From Nostoc cf. commune SO-36 (GTDB taxonomy: Bacteria; Cyanobacteriota; Cyanobacteriia; Cyanobacteriales; Nostocaceae), in assembly GCF_023734775.1 (NCBI RefSeq), contig NZ_AP025732.1, positions 5,392,501 to 5,456,500 on the forward strand: a stretch of 64,000 nucleotides of DNA, given 5' to 3'. Below are positions 37,021 to 46,086 of the stretch, piece after piece. How positions within the stretch are numbered: the stretch's first letter is position 1; every line of letters starts with the position of its first letter. The position numbers and the translations under genes were made by a program. The notes under the pieces are model-generated. The model had not been told where the DNA came from. It did no database searches and saw nothing but the letters and a program-made list of their open reading frames with translations.

Positions 37021-38116
37021 TATTGATGCTGGCATTCACATCCCTATCTTCCACATAGCCACAATGAGGGCAGACATGGGTTCTTGTAGACAGAGACTTC
37101 TTCACCTTTTCACCACAATTAGAACAATTCTGACTTGTGTTATGAGGAGGTACGGCAACCGTCACTTTCCCATATTTATGTCCAAAATATTCTAACCATT
37201 GACGGAAAGTTGACCAGCCAGCATCAGATATTGATTTAGCTAGATGTCGATTTTTTACCATGTTCTTCACACTTAAGTCTTCATAGGCTACCAAATCATT
37301 AGATTGGATGACGGAGTATGCAACACGCTTGCAATACTCTTTTCGCTGCCTACTTACTCTTAGATGCTTCCTTTGATATCTGTTTCTAGCTTTATGGTAG
37401 TTGGATGATTGTCTAATTTTGGCTTTCTTCTTCGCGGGACTGAACTTCTTGGACTTCTTGCGATTCGCTCGGTTTAACTGCTTCTGGGACGAACGGTAGA
37501 ACTGGGGAGATGGTTCAACATTGCCTTTGCTATCGGCAATGAAATACTTTAGCCCTAAGTCAATACCGACTACCTGTAGGGTAGGTTGAGTTTCAACTTT
37601 AATCTCGACATCAATGGCAAACTGAGCGTAATACCCATCAGCACGACGTACTAACCGAACGCGCTTAATTTGTTTGATGTCGTAGAAATTAAGGTCGTAG
37701 GTTCCCTTCAGTTTCAAAGTTCCAATACCTTTCTTGTCAGAGAAAGTAATCGCTTTACGATTGGTGGAAAGTTTAAACCCAGTAGTTTTATATTCAACTG
37801 AGCGGCAATGCTTTTTAAACTTAGGGAACCCCTTTTTACCTTTAACTTTCTTCTTGCAATTATCGTAGAATCGCGCTATCGCAGACCATGCACGTTCCGC
37901 CGCAGACTGCCTAGCCATTGAGTTGAGTTCATCCGCAAAGGGAAAAACGTCCGCTAGTACAGCGCAATATTTATTGAGGTCGTATCTGCCAACATTTTTA
38001 TTATCCATCCAATAGCGCAAGCACTTATTTTGAATGAATTGACTTGTTCGGATAGCTTCATCAATAGCCCTATACTGCTTATCTTTTCCCTTAACTTTGA
38101 ACTCGTAAACAATCAT
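36890..38116 (-). CDS. tnpB: RNA-guided endonuclease TnpB
   Basis: TnpB is a compact RuvC-type nuclease guided by an RNA from the right end of its own element, ancestral to Cas12. From ATG 38116 the protein has 408 residues. RuvC residues are visible: Asp in VVGIDLGLKYF (about 189), Glu in LVAYEDLSV (about 283) and Asp in DRDVNASINIL (about 369). The zinc ribbon CSNCGEKV...CPHCGYV lies between the last two. The N-terminal RYWMDNKN...GFPKFKK region is the usual OrfB_IS605 domain. The frame is intact, so an active nuclease is possible. A TTG four codons upstream is the alternative start. The omega RNA would overlap the gene's 3' end. Confidence 0.93.
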   Translation of the reverse strand: MIVYEFKVKGKDKQYRAIDEAIRTSQFIQNKCLRYWMDNKNVGRYDLNKYCAVLADVFPFADELNSMARQSAAERAWSAIARFYDNCKKKVKGKKGFPKFKKHCRSVEYKTTGFKLSTNRKAITFSDKKGIGTLKLKGTYDLNFYDIKQIKRVRLVRRADGYYAQFAIDVEIKVETQPTLQVVGIDLGLKYFIADSKGNVEPSPQFYRSSQKQLNRANRKKSKKFSPAKKKAKIRQSSNYHKARNRYQRKHLRVSRQRKEYCKRVAYSVIQSNDLVAYEDLSVKNMVKNRHLAKSISDAGWSTFRQWLEYFGHKYGKVTVAVPPHNTSQNCSNCGEKVKKSLSTRTHVCPHCGYVEDRDVNASINILKLGLTTVGHTGSYAWGDLPSWAVGASLLSNGESRNQESPSL

Positions 38117-38257
38117 GGAATCGACCAATTAACCACTATATTATGTTACCATGATTTACATAAACACCACCAAATAAATTTGCTTCCTTCGCTTATATCC
38201 CCCGCATGAATGACGGGGGTTTTACGCATCACGACTCATAACTTCTATATGACCAAA

Positions 38258-38465
38258 TGTTAACTGTAACGCATTCCCCACGGACGAATCCGGAGGCTTT
38301 TAGTAGCCCTGAGAAATAGCGGCTTAGAACGCGCACAGGTTCCGAAACACTATCCCCTGAACCTCTAGGCGCGGTTACGATTAAACAGAGGATGGACTCA
38401 TCCCCACGCCCCAAAAACACATTGGTTTGCCACTTAGCAAGCAGTGTGTTTCTACCCTATCAAGG
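38258..38465 (+). ncRNA. Structured RNA-like sequence resembling HEARO / IscB omega RNA, without an iscB gene
   Basis: The + strand folds into a consistent multi-stem structure. A closing stem GTAAC (38266-38270) pairs with GTTAC (38374-38378). Inside are CGGA-CGAA-TCCG (38281-38292), GGCT...AGCC (38295-38308) and a long stem with GCGC (38331) and ACAGG pairing CCTG and GCGC (38356-38372). After it come GGATG-gact-CATCC (38390-38403) and ACACA...TGTGT enclosing TTGC...GCAA (38417-38449). The layout and wording (AGTAGCCCTGAGAAATAGCG) remind me of HEARO RNAs, which precede iscB genes in cyanobacteria. No IscB frame follows; the next gene is on the other strand. The assignment is from memory of the family and must be tested. 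Confidence 0.45.
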
Positions 38466-38632
38466 CTACGCGACAGCCTCTATGTCTACTGGCGAAGCCG
38501 TTTCTGCGGGTTTACACAGTGTAAGCGCCCATTTCAACATACTCTTATTATCTCATGCAACACAAGTATTTTTGGACAGCGTTAGCGACGCGCAAGGCGA
38601 GTCCGCGAGCGTCTTAAAATCGCCTACGCCTT

Positions 38633-38656
38633 GCCCCCATGTTTGAAAACAGGGGC
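38633..38656. repeat. Hairpin that may be the right end of the HEARO-like element
   Basis: GCCCCCATGTTT folds onto AAACAGGGGC with a 2-nt loop and one bulged C. Subterminal hairpins of this kind close IS200/IS605-type elements. It lies about 370 bp after the structured RNA. Link to the RNA is inference. Confidence 0.35.
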
Positions 38657-38751
38657 TTCCACGGCGAGAGGTGTTTGGTGATTTTTTATTAGCGTTGGGC
38701 ATTAAGCATGGTTATTCTCGTTGTCCCTTTGTCCCCCTCATCTTCCTCTAG

Positions 38752-39819
38752 TTAGGGTAAAATTTCTGGTTCAGATTCTCTAACTGCTAAGGTTATGGGG
38801 TTTAATTTTTTAGCAGAAGCTTCTAAAACTGGTTGCTGTATATTAGCTATTTCGCCGACTGTCATTGTGTCGTTTTGTCCTGCTAAAGTATCACGTTGGT
38901 TAATGAGATAGATGCTAATTAAAGTTAGAAAAACACCTACCCACTGCAACGGACTCAGGACTTCTGAGAGGAAAAGATTGCCGAATATTAGGGCAAATAC
39001 AGGTGTGAGGAAGGTGAGAGAACTAAGACTCGTGAGACTGCCACTAGAAGCAAAGTAGAAGAATAACCCATAAGCGATCGCACTACCAAATACGGTAGCA
39101 TAGCCCAAAGCTATTAAATCAGAGCCTCCCAGATTCTCCCACTGCTGGGATTCAACAACTGATGAAATTCCCCATAGTGGCAATCCACCTAAAATCATGT
39201 GCCATCCCGTAGCAGTTACGGGGTCAGCATACCTACACACAAATCGAATCAACACCGTTCCCACTGCCATTGATAGCGCTGCTAAGAGCATCAACCACTC
39301 GCCGCTAGCAAACAAATCTTGCCAGTTGCCAATTGTCATATTTGCGCCTGAGTCGAGAAAATGTAAAATCCACTCATCAGGTAAGCCAATTAAACTAATG
39401 CCTGTGACTCCCAAGCCTAGCCCCAGCCATCCCCAAAAACCAATGTGTTCTTGAAATAGCCACAACGACAACAAGGCAACAGCTAAGGGTTGCGAGTCAA
39501 TCATCACAGACCCTAACCCCGCACTGGTTCTGACTAATCCCTCTGCCAAAAAGCCTTGAAATAGTGTCCCATCTACTAGGCCAAATAAAGCAATCCACAG
39601 CCACGCAGCCCAACCCTTCGGTTGGGGTTTATCCATGAATGCTGCTGCAATCAGAATTAACATCCCTGCTGGTATCAGACGCACCCCCGCCATGAATAGC
39701 GGTGTGGTGTGAGGTATTACTCCTTTCATGGCTACCATTGCCGTCCCCCATAAGAAAAAGGGGGCAATTAATAAAAGAGGGGCGAAGGGAAGTTGAGATG
39801 CACTGAGTTTCAGTTGCAT
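38752..39819 (-). CDS. EamA/DMT family transporter
   Basis: A permease of about 355 residues with ten hydrophobic helices in two EamA repeats. The first begins LLLIAPFFLWGTAMVAMKGVI (residues 11-31) and includes ALFGLVDGTLFQGFLAEGL. The second begins near LMLLAALSMAVGTVLIRFV and includes ALGYATVFGSAIAYGLFFYF and LTPVFALIFGNLFLSE. The C-terminal 50 residues are a polar tail. Members export metabolites or amino acids; substrate unknown. ATG at 39819 (MQLKLS) is preferred to the ATG at 39852. Confidence 0.9.
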   Translation of the reverse strand: MQLKLSASQLPFAPLLLIAPFFLWGTAMVAMKGVIPHTTPLFMAGVRLIPAGMLILIAAAFMDKPQPKGWAAWLWIALFGLVDGTLFQGFLAEGLVRTSAGLGSVMIDSQPLAVALLSLWLFQEHIGFWGWLGLGLGVTGISLIGLPDEWILHFLDSGANMTIGNWQDLFASGEWLMLLAALSMAVGTVLIRFVCRYADPVTATGWHMILGGLPLWGISSVVESQQWENLGGSDLIALGYATVFGSAIAYGLFFYFASSGSLTSLSSLTFLTPVFALIFGNLFLSEVLSPLQWVGVFLTLISIYLINQRDTLAGQNDTMTVGEIANIQQPVLEASAKKLNPITLAVRESEPEILP

Positions 39820-39852
39820 GGGTTTGCTGATGCCTTTGTTTAACAAGCGCAA

Positions 39853-40699
39853 AAATTGCTTTACCCAATTTTACCGAATTATGTAGTTTTGCGATCGCAT
39901 AGCCCGTCGTAGTCATCACCTCTGGCAGGTGCTTTGCACCACCGCATAGTCTCTTGGAGACAAAGAATTAATACTTAGATGTAGCTAAAGTTACTGAAGA
40001 GTAATTCAGAACTCAGAAGCCGAATCCAGAATTGATTCTGTGCGACTGGATGTATAAGGGAGGTTTAGAGCAAGCGATTTTAAAGGCGGTGATATTAAAT
40101 TCTTTCCGTGACTCTTCGCCCTGACTACTCGGATATTCTGACCGGAAAAGTGGATAGTGTAGCGTAGAGCCTTCTCTAAGAGAGGCTGCGCGAACGGAGA
40201 GGCAATCTACGCAACGCATCTTGTAGAGAGCGTCTTGCAATTTTTAATTAATAGTTTTTAATTTCTAATTGGAGCAAAGCGACACTGAGCCTATTTTATT
40301 GAAATAATATTATATAAGGATATCTAAGTTTTCCCGGCTTAGATATCCAATAGCAACATAACCTATATTAAATAGATTGATAACTCTATTCTAATTACTA
40401 GTTTTTCTTTTTAAATGCTTCTTGAGGCAGCTTATAAATTGGTACTTAAGTAGGATGCCAAAATTAGATCAAAGGTTTAATCTAATTTACAAAGTATATA
40501 AGATAAAAAACCTTGTTTTGTAATAGGGAATTTTGTTATTAAGTAAATATACTTTATTTAACAGCGACTAAACAAACTCATGTAGTTTTTACCTCAATTT
40601 TTTATATTGAGTCTAACTCTTTAGGGGGCGCAAGAGCTTGTACCCCCTAAGATGGGATGTTTTTTACTGGAAGTCCCCTACGTTCACACACCCTACCTT
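39853..40699. other. Long intergenic region with repeat fragments
   Basis: About 850 bp between two minus-strand genes. Repeat modules of GTAGAGCCTTCTCTAAGAGAGGC type lie at 40158-40215. The middle is very AT-rich, and a MITE fragment lies at 40621-40680. Open frames here have no protein-like composition. No RNA gene recognised. Confidence 0.45.
40621..40680. repeat. Fragment related to the MITE at 567-671
   Basis: GCAAGAGCTTGTACC, GATGGGATGTTTTTTACTGG and AAGTCCCC match, in the same order, the right half of the 99-bp element at 570-668. The left terminal repeat is not preserved, so this is a truncated or rearranged copy. Confidence 0.55.
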
Positions 40700-42355
40700 C
40701 TAAGATAATTTAGCAGCGCTAGACTTCTCTAAAGTCGCTACTAATTTTACTCCAAATTCTTCCTCAAATACTCCTTTTTTATAATCCAAACTCCAAAGTT
40801 CTAAAGCACAATCATCATTAGTCTGAGATGGAAAAATAAGCAGGTTTACCTGCCGAAATTGGGGATAATACTCACATTGCACATGAGCGATCGCACCAAT
40901 TTGTCGTCTATCTAATGCCACTGCCAATCTTAAAATTGCACTCAATTGACTGATCATTTGTCGCTGGTGCTTAGTCAGCAACATTTGGGAATTTTCATGT
41001 TTTTTCTTAGGCGGCGATTTGCGATGATAACGCGCTAAATTAGCAATGATTTCAATCTCGGTTTCTGTATAACCGAGTAATTCTCCATTGCGAATTAAAT
41101 AGTATGAGTGTTTGTGGTGAGATGAGTGGCTGACATAATGACCGCAATTGTGTAGTATTGCAGCGGCCCACAGTAGCTGCCGCTCGTCAGACCCCCAGTG
41201 GTGTAATGTACCTTGAGTTTGATCAAATAAACTCTCAGCAAATTTGGCGATGCGATCGCTATATTCTAAATTGACATGGTATTTATTAGCGAGTTTGAGA
41301 ACATTCCGCTCCCGAACTGAACTTTGGTAGCGTAGCTTATCTTCAATTAAACCGTGGGTTAGCATCCAGTCTACGATTACGCCTTCCCGCAGAGAACGCT
41401 CACAAACTGTTACCGATTCACTACCCAAAAGCGTCATTGCTTCCTGTAATATTACTGCGCCGGCAAGTATAACTTCAGGGCGCTTCTCTGGCATCCCAGG
41501 TATGGCAGCCCTTTCTGAATTACTCAATTTCCGCAAGCGATTTACCAACTCTCCTAAGTCTTTCAGATTAAGCTGGTAGCCATTGAGAGTGGAAGGAATC
41601 ATACCCGATTTTTCTCGTGCATGAATCATTGCCAGGGTTTCAATTGTGCCAGATGTACCCACTAAACGCGGAGACTCGCCAACCTCTAGGTTTGCTAACA
41701 ATTCTTCTACAGAACGTTCTAACATCCCGCCTGCATAAGCTTGCAACTTTTCAAACTCAGTATTGCTGATGGGATCAGTAGTGATTAACTCACTAGTCAG
41801 TCTCACTGCACCAACTTTGGTACTGGTGAGAACACGTGCTTGGTGACTATCACCCAAAACCAATTCTGTGGAACCACCGCCAATATCAATAATAGTATGG
41901 GGCTGGTTATTAAACTCCATGCCTGATAGCACGCCAAGATAGATTCGTCGCGCTTCTTCTTGACCAGAAATCAAGTCAACGCTTAAACCCAACTCCGTTT
42001 CTATTTTGTGCAAAAAATCTTTACCATTGGGGGCTTCCCGCACAGCACTAGTTGCGACGGCAATGATTGTTTCAGCATTGATAGTTTTGGCAACTTCTTG
42101 GAAGCGTCCTAAAGCTGCGATCGCTTTTTTAATGATCTCTGGTTTGAGTTCCCCTGTAGTCAGATTGCGATCGCCAAGTCTGACAGTTTCTTTTTCCCTA
42201 GCAATAATGCTGAAAGCTGGTAGTGTGGGATCAATCTTCACTACTACCATGTGTAGAGAATTGGTTCCCAAGTCAATGGCAGCAATAATCCGATGTTGCT
42301 TAGGTGGTTGAGTTGGAACACTCTCCCAGCTAGCCGAAGCTACTGAATTCAGCAT
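40700..42355 (-). CDS. ppx: Ppx/GppA family exopolyphosphatase
   Basis: Ppx degrades polyphosphate (and in some members pppGpp). The 551-residue protein has the actin-like ATPase fold: IAAIDLGTNSLHMVVVKI (phosphate-1 loop, residues 23-40), ATSAVREAPNGKDF, LISGQEEARRIYLGVL, TIIDIGGGSTELVLG (phosphate-2) and LVGTSGTIETLAMI. After about residue 320 a C-terminal HD-like domain follows (LLWAAAILHNCGHYVSHSSHHKHSYYLI, IANLARYHRK). This long form is usual in cyanobacteria. Start ATG at 42355, monocistronic. Confidence 0.94.
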   Translation of the reverse strand: MLNSVASASWESVPTQPPKQHRIIAAIDLGTNSLHMVVVKIDPTLPAFSIIAREKETVRLGDRNLTTGELKPEIIKKAIAALGRFQEVAKTINAETIIAVATSAVREAPNGKDFLHKIETELGLSVDLISGQEEARRIYLGVLSGMEFNNQPHTIIDIGGGSTELVLGDSHQARVLTSTKVGAVRLTSELITTDPISNTEFEKLQAYAGGMLERSVEELLANLEVGESPRLVGTSGTIETLAMIHAREKSGMIPSTLNGYQLNLKDLGELVNRLRKLSNSERAAIPGMPEKRPEVILAGAVILQEAMTLLGSESVTVCERSLREGVIVDWMLTHGLIEDKLRYQSSVRERNVLKLANKYHVNLEYSDRIAKFAESLFDQTQGTLHHWGSDERQLLWAAAILHNCGHYVSHSSHHKHSYYLIRNGELLGYTETEIEIIANLARYHRKSPPKKKHENSQMLLTKHQRQMISQLSAILRLAVALDRRQIGAIAHVQCEYYPQFRQVNLLIFPSQTNDDCALELWSLDYKKGVFEEEFGVKLVATLEKSSAAKLS

Positions 42356-42754
42356 CTAGTTTTCTCTCTTTATAAGAAATGATGGCAAACGGTGGTATGT
42401 CGGGGTAGCTGGCACTGCTATTTATTGCAACACACTTGCTCAGATTGAGCGCTGTTAGCGGTAGCGGGACGTTTAGCCCGTATTGAGTATCAAATTAATT
42501 AAAATACTCAATATTTAAAACTCAGTTTAGCCGAGGGCAACTGAGCTAAGTATATTCACTCTACTGCTTCTAACCTAGTGACTATTTAAAGGTATTTTAA
42601 AGTTGCCATTTTGGGTTATGTTTTTTACAAATAACAAATAACGTTATTCTATAGATGTAAAGATGTGTGAACTAAAGAATAGGGCATAGGAGCAAAAAAG
42701 CGGAAAAATAACTAATTCCCAATGCCCCATGCCCAATGCCCCATGCCCAATCCT
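42356..42754. other. Intergenic region with AATGCCCC repeats
   Basis: This ~400-bp gap separates the divergent ppx and UbiA-family genes. It is AT-rich, and ends in tandem AATGCCC(C)/CATGCCC copies at 42720-42751, directly before the UbiA start. No gene supported. Confidence 0.45.
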
Positions 42755-43649
42755 ATGTTAACAACGCCAAAACATCCCCAAGAACCAGTTTTGTTTGTAA
42801 TTATCCGGCTTTTGCGCTGGCATAAACCAGAAGGACGGTTAATTTTAATGATTCCTGCCCTTTGGGCTGTGTTTTTAGCAGCTTCTGGGAAACCACCTTT
42901 ACCTCTGGTTGGTGTGATTATATTAGGTACTCTAGCCACGAGTGCCGTTGGATGTGTTGTGAATGATTTGTGGGATCGAGATATTGATCCACAAGTGGAG
43001 AGAACACGCGATCGCCCCCTCGCTTCTCGCGCCTTATCTGTGAAAGTTGGTATTGTAGTTGCGATCGTTTCGCTACTATGTGCAGCTGTTCTTGCTTTTT
43101 ATCTTAACCCCCTGAGTTTCTGGTTATGCGTAGCAGCAGTGCCTGTAATTCTGTTGTATCCAGGTGCAAAGCGAGTTTTTCCTGTACCGCAACTGGTGCT
43201 TTCCATCGCTTGGGGCTTTGGGGTATTAATTAGCTGGAGTGCAGTTACACAAAACATCTCCCAACCCACTTGGTTACTTTGGGGCGCAACTGTATTGTGG
43301 ACGTTAGGATTTGATACAGTTTACGCCATGAGTGACAAGGAAGACGATCGCCGCATTGGTGTTAACTCTAGCGCTCTATTTTTGGTGATTATGCCCCTGT
43401 AGCTATAGGAATTTTCTTTGCTGGCACAATTTTGTTATTAGCTTGGTTAGGCGTAGTCATACATCTGCACTTAGCCTTCTGGATTAGTCTTGCAGTTGCT
43501 ACTATCGGCTGGATTTGGCAGTCTCTAGGATTAAGAAAGCAAGATTTACCTAACCCTGTATATGGTCAAATGTTCCGGCAAAACGTGTGGATTGGTTTTA
43601 TTTTACTTGCTGGATGATTGCTGGATTCTTTTTAACAAGTAATCTATAG
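42755..43649 (+). pseudogene. UbiA-family prenyltransferase (4-hydroxybenzoate type), frameshifted
   Basis: The reading frame from ATG 42755 encodes most of a UbiA prenyltransferase. The first Asp-rich motif VVNDLWDRDIDPQVERTRDRPLASR (NDxxDxxxD) and the second DKEDDRRIGVNSSAL are present, with membrane helices between. It should make the plastoquinone ring-prenylation enzyme. After SSALF the frame stops at a TAG in 43400-43402. One extra T in the run 43379-43383 would continue as FGDYAPVAIGIFFAGTILLLAWLGV and so on. A second lost base near 43612-43615 would extend to MIAGFFLTSN and a stop at 43647-43649. The gene is essential in most cyanobacteria, so sequencing error is a strong possibility. 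Confidence 0.8.
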
Positions 43650-43687
43650 AATCCCCTTGAAGAAATAAATATTTGTGAGTTTTTTGT

Positions 43688-44456
43688 ATGGTTAGATTCT
43701 CTGATTGGTTTAATCCATTACTTCAACATCTGCGTATCTTGGGTAGCAATAGGTCTGCTATTTTTGGTTATCACCTGGTCATTTCCGGCACAAGCTACCA
43801 GCACTATTGATCCGCAGTTAGAACAGCAAGTATTACAAATTATCCGAGAACACCCAGAGGCAATTATTGAATCTGTTCAAGCCTATCAACAGCAACAACA
43901 ACAGCAAGTAAAGCAAGCACGGCAAGCATTTTTACAGGATTTAAAAACGAATCCTCAAATAGTCATTGGTGAGTCTCCTACTACAGGTTCAACTCATCGA
44001 AAACTGTCCTAATAGAATTTTCAGATTTTCAATGTCCCTATTGTGCTGAGGCGCATAAAACCTTGAAAGAACTGTTAGCGAATTATCCTGGATAAACTAA
44101 GATTGGTTTATAAGAATTTACCCCTGAGTTCAATTCATGTTGAAGCATTGCCATCTGCAAAAGCGGCTTGGGCTGCACATCAACAGGGAAAATTTTGGCA
44201 ATATCATGATGCCCTATTTACTAATCAAAAACAACTAGGTGAAGCGTTATATTCAGATATTGCTAAAAAGCTGAATTTGGATTTGGGTAAATTTAAAGGC
44301 GATCTTACTCTTGCTACTCCCGCAATTACAAAAGATATTCAACTAGCTGAAAAATTAGCTGTTGCTGGCACACCTTTCTTTGTAATTAATAGTCCAACTT
44401 TTTCAGGAGTGGTTCAGCTAGCAGACATCAAAAGCATATTGGCTGATGCTAAATGA
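43688..44456 (+). pseudogene. DsbA-family thioredoxin-fold protein, broken by three frameshifts
   Basis: Four partial frames join into one secreted DsbA-like protein. They are MVRFSDWFNPLLQHLR, then a membrane/signal segment VAIGLLFLVITWSFPAQA and a Gln-rich helix, then TVLIEFSDFQCPYCAEAHKTLKELL with the CPYC redox site (near 44026-44045), then LVYKNLPLSSIHVEALPSAKAAWAAHQQGKFW to VAGTPFFVINSPTFSGVVQ with the cis-Pro TPFF motif. Breaks lie near 43740, 43995 and 44090, each correctable by one base. A periplasmic disulfide oxidoreductase or isomerase is implied. As drawn it cannot be translated. Confidence 0.8.
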
Positions 44457-44545
44457 GAAAGAGCCAGAAGACAGAATTCCGAATCAAGATGCTCTTTCCA
44501 AGAAGCTGCACGTAGCTTGATTCTCCACAGGATTACGCGGACTTG

Positions 44546-44989
44546 CTAGTTTTCCTGGATTCCTTGTTGATGCTGTAAATATTTCTTCTGTAATTCCTCT
44601 GGAATGGGGATAAGGCGATTATTTTGCAAACTGACAAAACCCCCCTTCTGGGTAGCTACTGCTGCTAACTCATTATTAGATAAAATTTCCGCTTGTATAG
44701 TCCACTTCAAGCGTCCTAAATTACTCAGCCATAGACGTCCAATTACTTGATCGATAATCTTTATTGGGCGTTTATATTCAATTTCTGTTCCAGCGAGAAT
44801 TGGTGTATATCCTTGCTCAATTTGTTGATTGAGTTGCCAATGTTCATCTAAAAACTTTAAACGTAAATCCTCTAGCCATCTGATATAGACAATATTACTC
44901 ACAATTCCCATAAAATCAATGTCGTATGTTCTTACAGGAATTGTCAATACTACTTCTAAGGCTCTGTGTGAGTTGTTGTTTATTAACAT
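44546..44989 (-). CDS. Acyl-CoA thioesterase, 4-hydroxybenzoyl-CoA type hot-dog fold
   Basis: From ATG 44989 (AGAGGA seven bases upstream) the protein has 147 residues. The motif VRTYDIDFMGIVSNIVYIRWLEDLR is the hot-dog active site with the catalytic Asp in YDIDFMG, and GTEIEYKRPIKIIDQVIGRLWL is the second conserved block. Such enzymes hydrolyse acyl-CoA or acyl-ACP esters; phylloquinone-pathway DHNA-CoA thioesterase is a related possibility. The frame runs on to 45058 but without ribosome site. It is 115 bp after a tautomerase gene on the same strand. Confidence 0.85.
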   Translation of the reverse strand: MLINNNSHRALEVVLTIPVRTYDIDFMGIVSNIVYIRWLEDLRLKFLDEHWQLNQQIEQGYTPILAGTEIEYKRPIKIIDQVIGRLWLSNLGRLKWTIQAEILSNNELAAVATQKGGFVSLQNNRLIPIPEELQKKYLQHQQGIQEN

Positions 44990-45104
44990 TATTCCTCTTT
45001 GTAATTTTAAAACCAATCGGTCTGTAAAATTATAAAAAATTTTACTTTTTTCAAGCAAGTATGGATAATTATTAATTGCCTAATAATCCATTATCCACAA
45101 AACT

Positions 45105-45494
45105 TCAAACTTCTACTTTGTAGTTTAAGATTAACTCGTCGCCAGGTAAACCTCTAATACCCCAGTTGGATTTAGGGGTTTCAAAAATTGTGATTTCAAT
45201 ATCATCCGCAGGAATATTAAACTTTCTATTAATATTCTTAATTAAGAGGCGAATCAACTCTTTTATCGTTTCGATTGAGCGCCCATCAAACATACTAATC
45301 TCGATAATCAGATAATTATCTGTTCTATCAGATGGATAGTAAAAATCTGATTTATCCAGTGGGAAAAAACGATGAAATCTTTTTTCAGGAGTAAGCTGTA
45401 AAACTTCTATAAGTGAGGTATGGATTATATTAGATAGCTCCATTTTAATAGGATTTAATTTGTCTGCTAAAGCATATACTTTGATTTGTACCAT
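45105..45494 (-). CDS. Tautomerase family protein
   Basis: This 129-residue protein matches the Tautomerase_2 group: MVQIKVYALADKLNPIKMEL, LQLTPEKRFHRFFPLDKSDFYYP, YLIIEISMFDGRSIETIKELI, ITIFETPKSNWGIRGLPGDE. The fold is the 4-oxalocrotonate tautomerase type, but residue 2 is Val rather than the catalytic Pro of classical members, so activity is uncertain. It begins 4 bp downstream of the TetR gene stop on the same strand, strong evidence of an operon. Function unknown. Confidence 0.88.
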   Translation of the reverse strand: MVQIKVYALADKLNPIKMELSNIIHTSLIEVLQLTPEKRFHRFFPLDKSDFYYPSDRTDNYLIIEISMFDGRSIETIKELIRLLIKNINRKFNIPADDIEITIFETPKSNWGIRGLPGDELILNYKVEV

Positions 45495-45498
45495 ACAC

Positions 45499-46086
45499 TT
45501 AAAGGTTAGTTTCTAAATATTGATTCAGATAATTAATTACCCTATGCATGTGAACTGAATCTCCATAAAGCTTGCTCATCATAATCGCTCCTTCCAGCGT
45601 TGCAATTATGATGGTAGCGATTTCATCAGCACTCACTTCAGAACGAATTTCCCCCTTTTCAATTCCTGTTTCAATAATCCGGCGAATCAGATGCAGCCAA
45701 GAGTTCATTGCCTGTTGAGCGCGTTCTCGCAACGCCGGATGAGCATCATCACTCTCTACAGCAGTATTTAGCAGTGGACAACCCCCCTTGAAAGGTGGAT
45801 TTTCTGCAAAGCTACTAAATACCCCAATGATTGCTTGCAAGCGTTCTACTGCGTGGCGTTTGCTTCGCAATGCTAATCTAGTATGCTGCTTAATGTGAGC
45901 GATCGCAAAATCAAAAGCCTGTAGTGCAAGATCATCTTTACTTTGGAAGTGATTGTAAATTCCTCCTTTCTGCAATCCAGTGACACGCATAATATCTGAC
46001 ATAGACGAACCTGCATAACCCTGTTGGTTAAACAGTTCGGCTGCTTGGTAAAGAATTCTGCTTTTTGTTTCTTCGCCTTTGGACAT
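45499..46086 (-). CDS. TetR/AcrR family transcriptional regulator
   Basis: The 195-residue protein has the TetR DNA-binding domain at residues 5-50: RILYQAAELFNQQGYAGSSMSDIMRVTGLQKGGIYNHFQSKDDL. The C-terminal domain (AIAHIKQHTR through MSKLYGDSVHM) is a ligand-binding helical bundle of the TetR_C_11/YxaF-like type. It probably represses the operon it heads (tetR, tautomerase, perhaps thioesterase). A partial palindrome upstream (46134-46145) is a candidate operator. Start ATG at 46086. Confidence 0.93.
   Translation of the reverse strand: MSKGEETKSRILYQAAELFNQQGYAGSSMSDIMRVTGLQKGGIYNHFQSKDDLALQAFDFAIAHIKQHTRLALRSKRHAVERLQAIIGVFSSFAENPPFKGGCPLLNTAVESDDAHPALRERAQQAMNSWLHLIRRIIETGIEKGEIRSEVSADEIATIIIATLEGAIMMSKLYGDSVHMHRVINYLNQYLETNL

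Larger units (their letters stand above)
36872..38226 (-). mobile_element. Solo-TnpB IS200/IS605-type element (IS1341 style)
   Basis: A tnpB gene without tnpA is framed by end hairpins. At the upstream (left) end is CCCCCG-N9-CGGGGG (38199-38219) next to TTTTACG. At the downstream (right) end is CCCCG-CAC-TAAA-GTG-A-CGGGG (36883-36903) followed by AGTGTCAA on the minus strand. Such subterminal hairpins are the binding sites of the TnpA single-strand transposase, here supplied in trans if at all. Exact borders are inferred. It lies between the HEAT-repeat gene and a second RNA-like element. Confidence 0.75.

Noticed and set aside
38229..38646. Two small open frames (63 and 84 residues) on opposite strands next to tnpB
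   Set aside because: They coincide with the strongly structured RNA-like sequence and repeat modules, with no protein-like conservation pattern.
41998..42311. 101-residue plus-strand frame inside ppx
   Set aside because: Antisense shadow of a strongly conserved gene.
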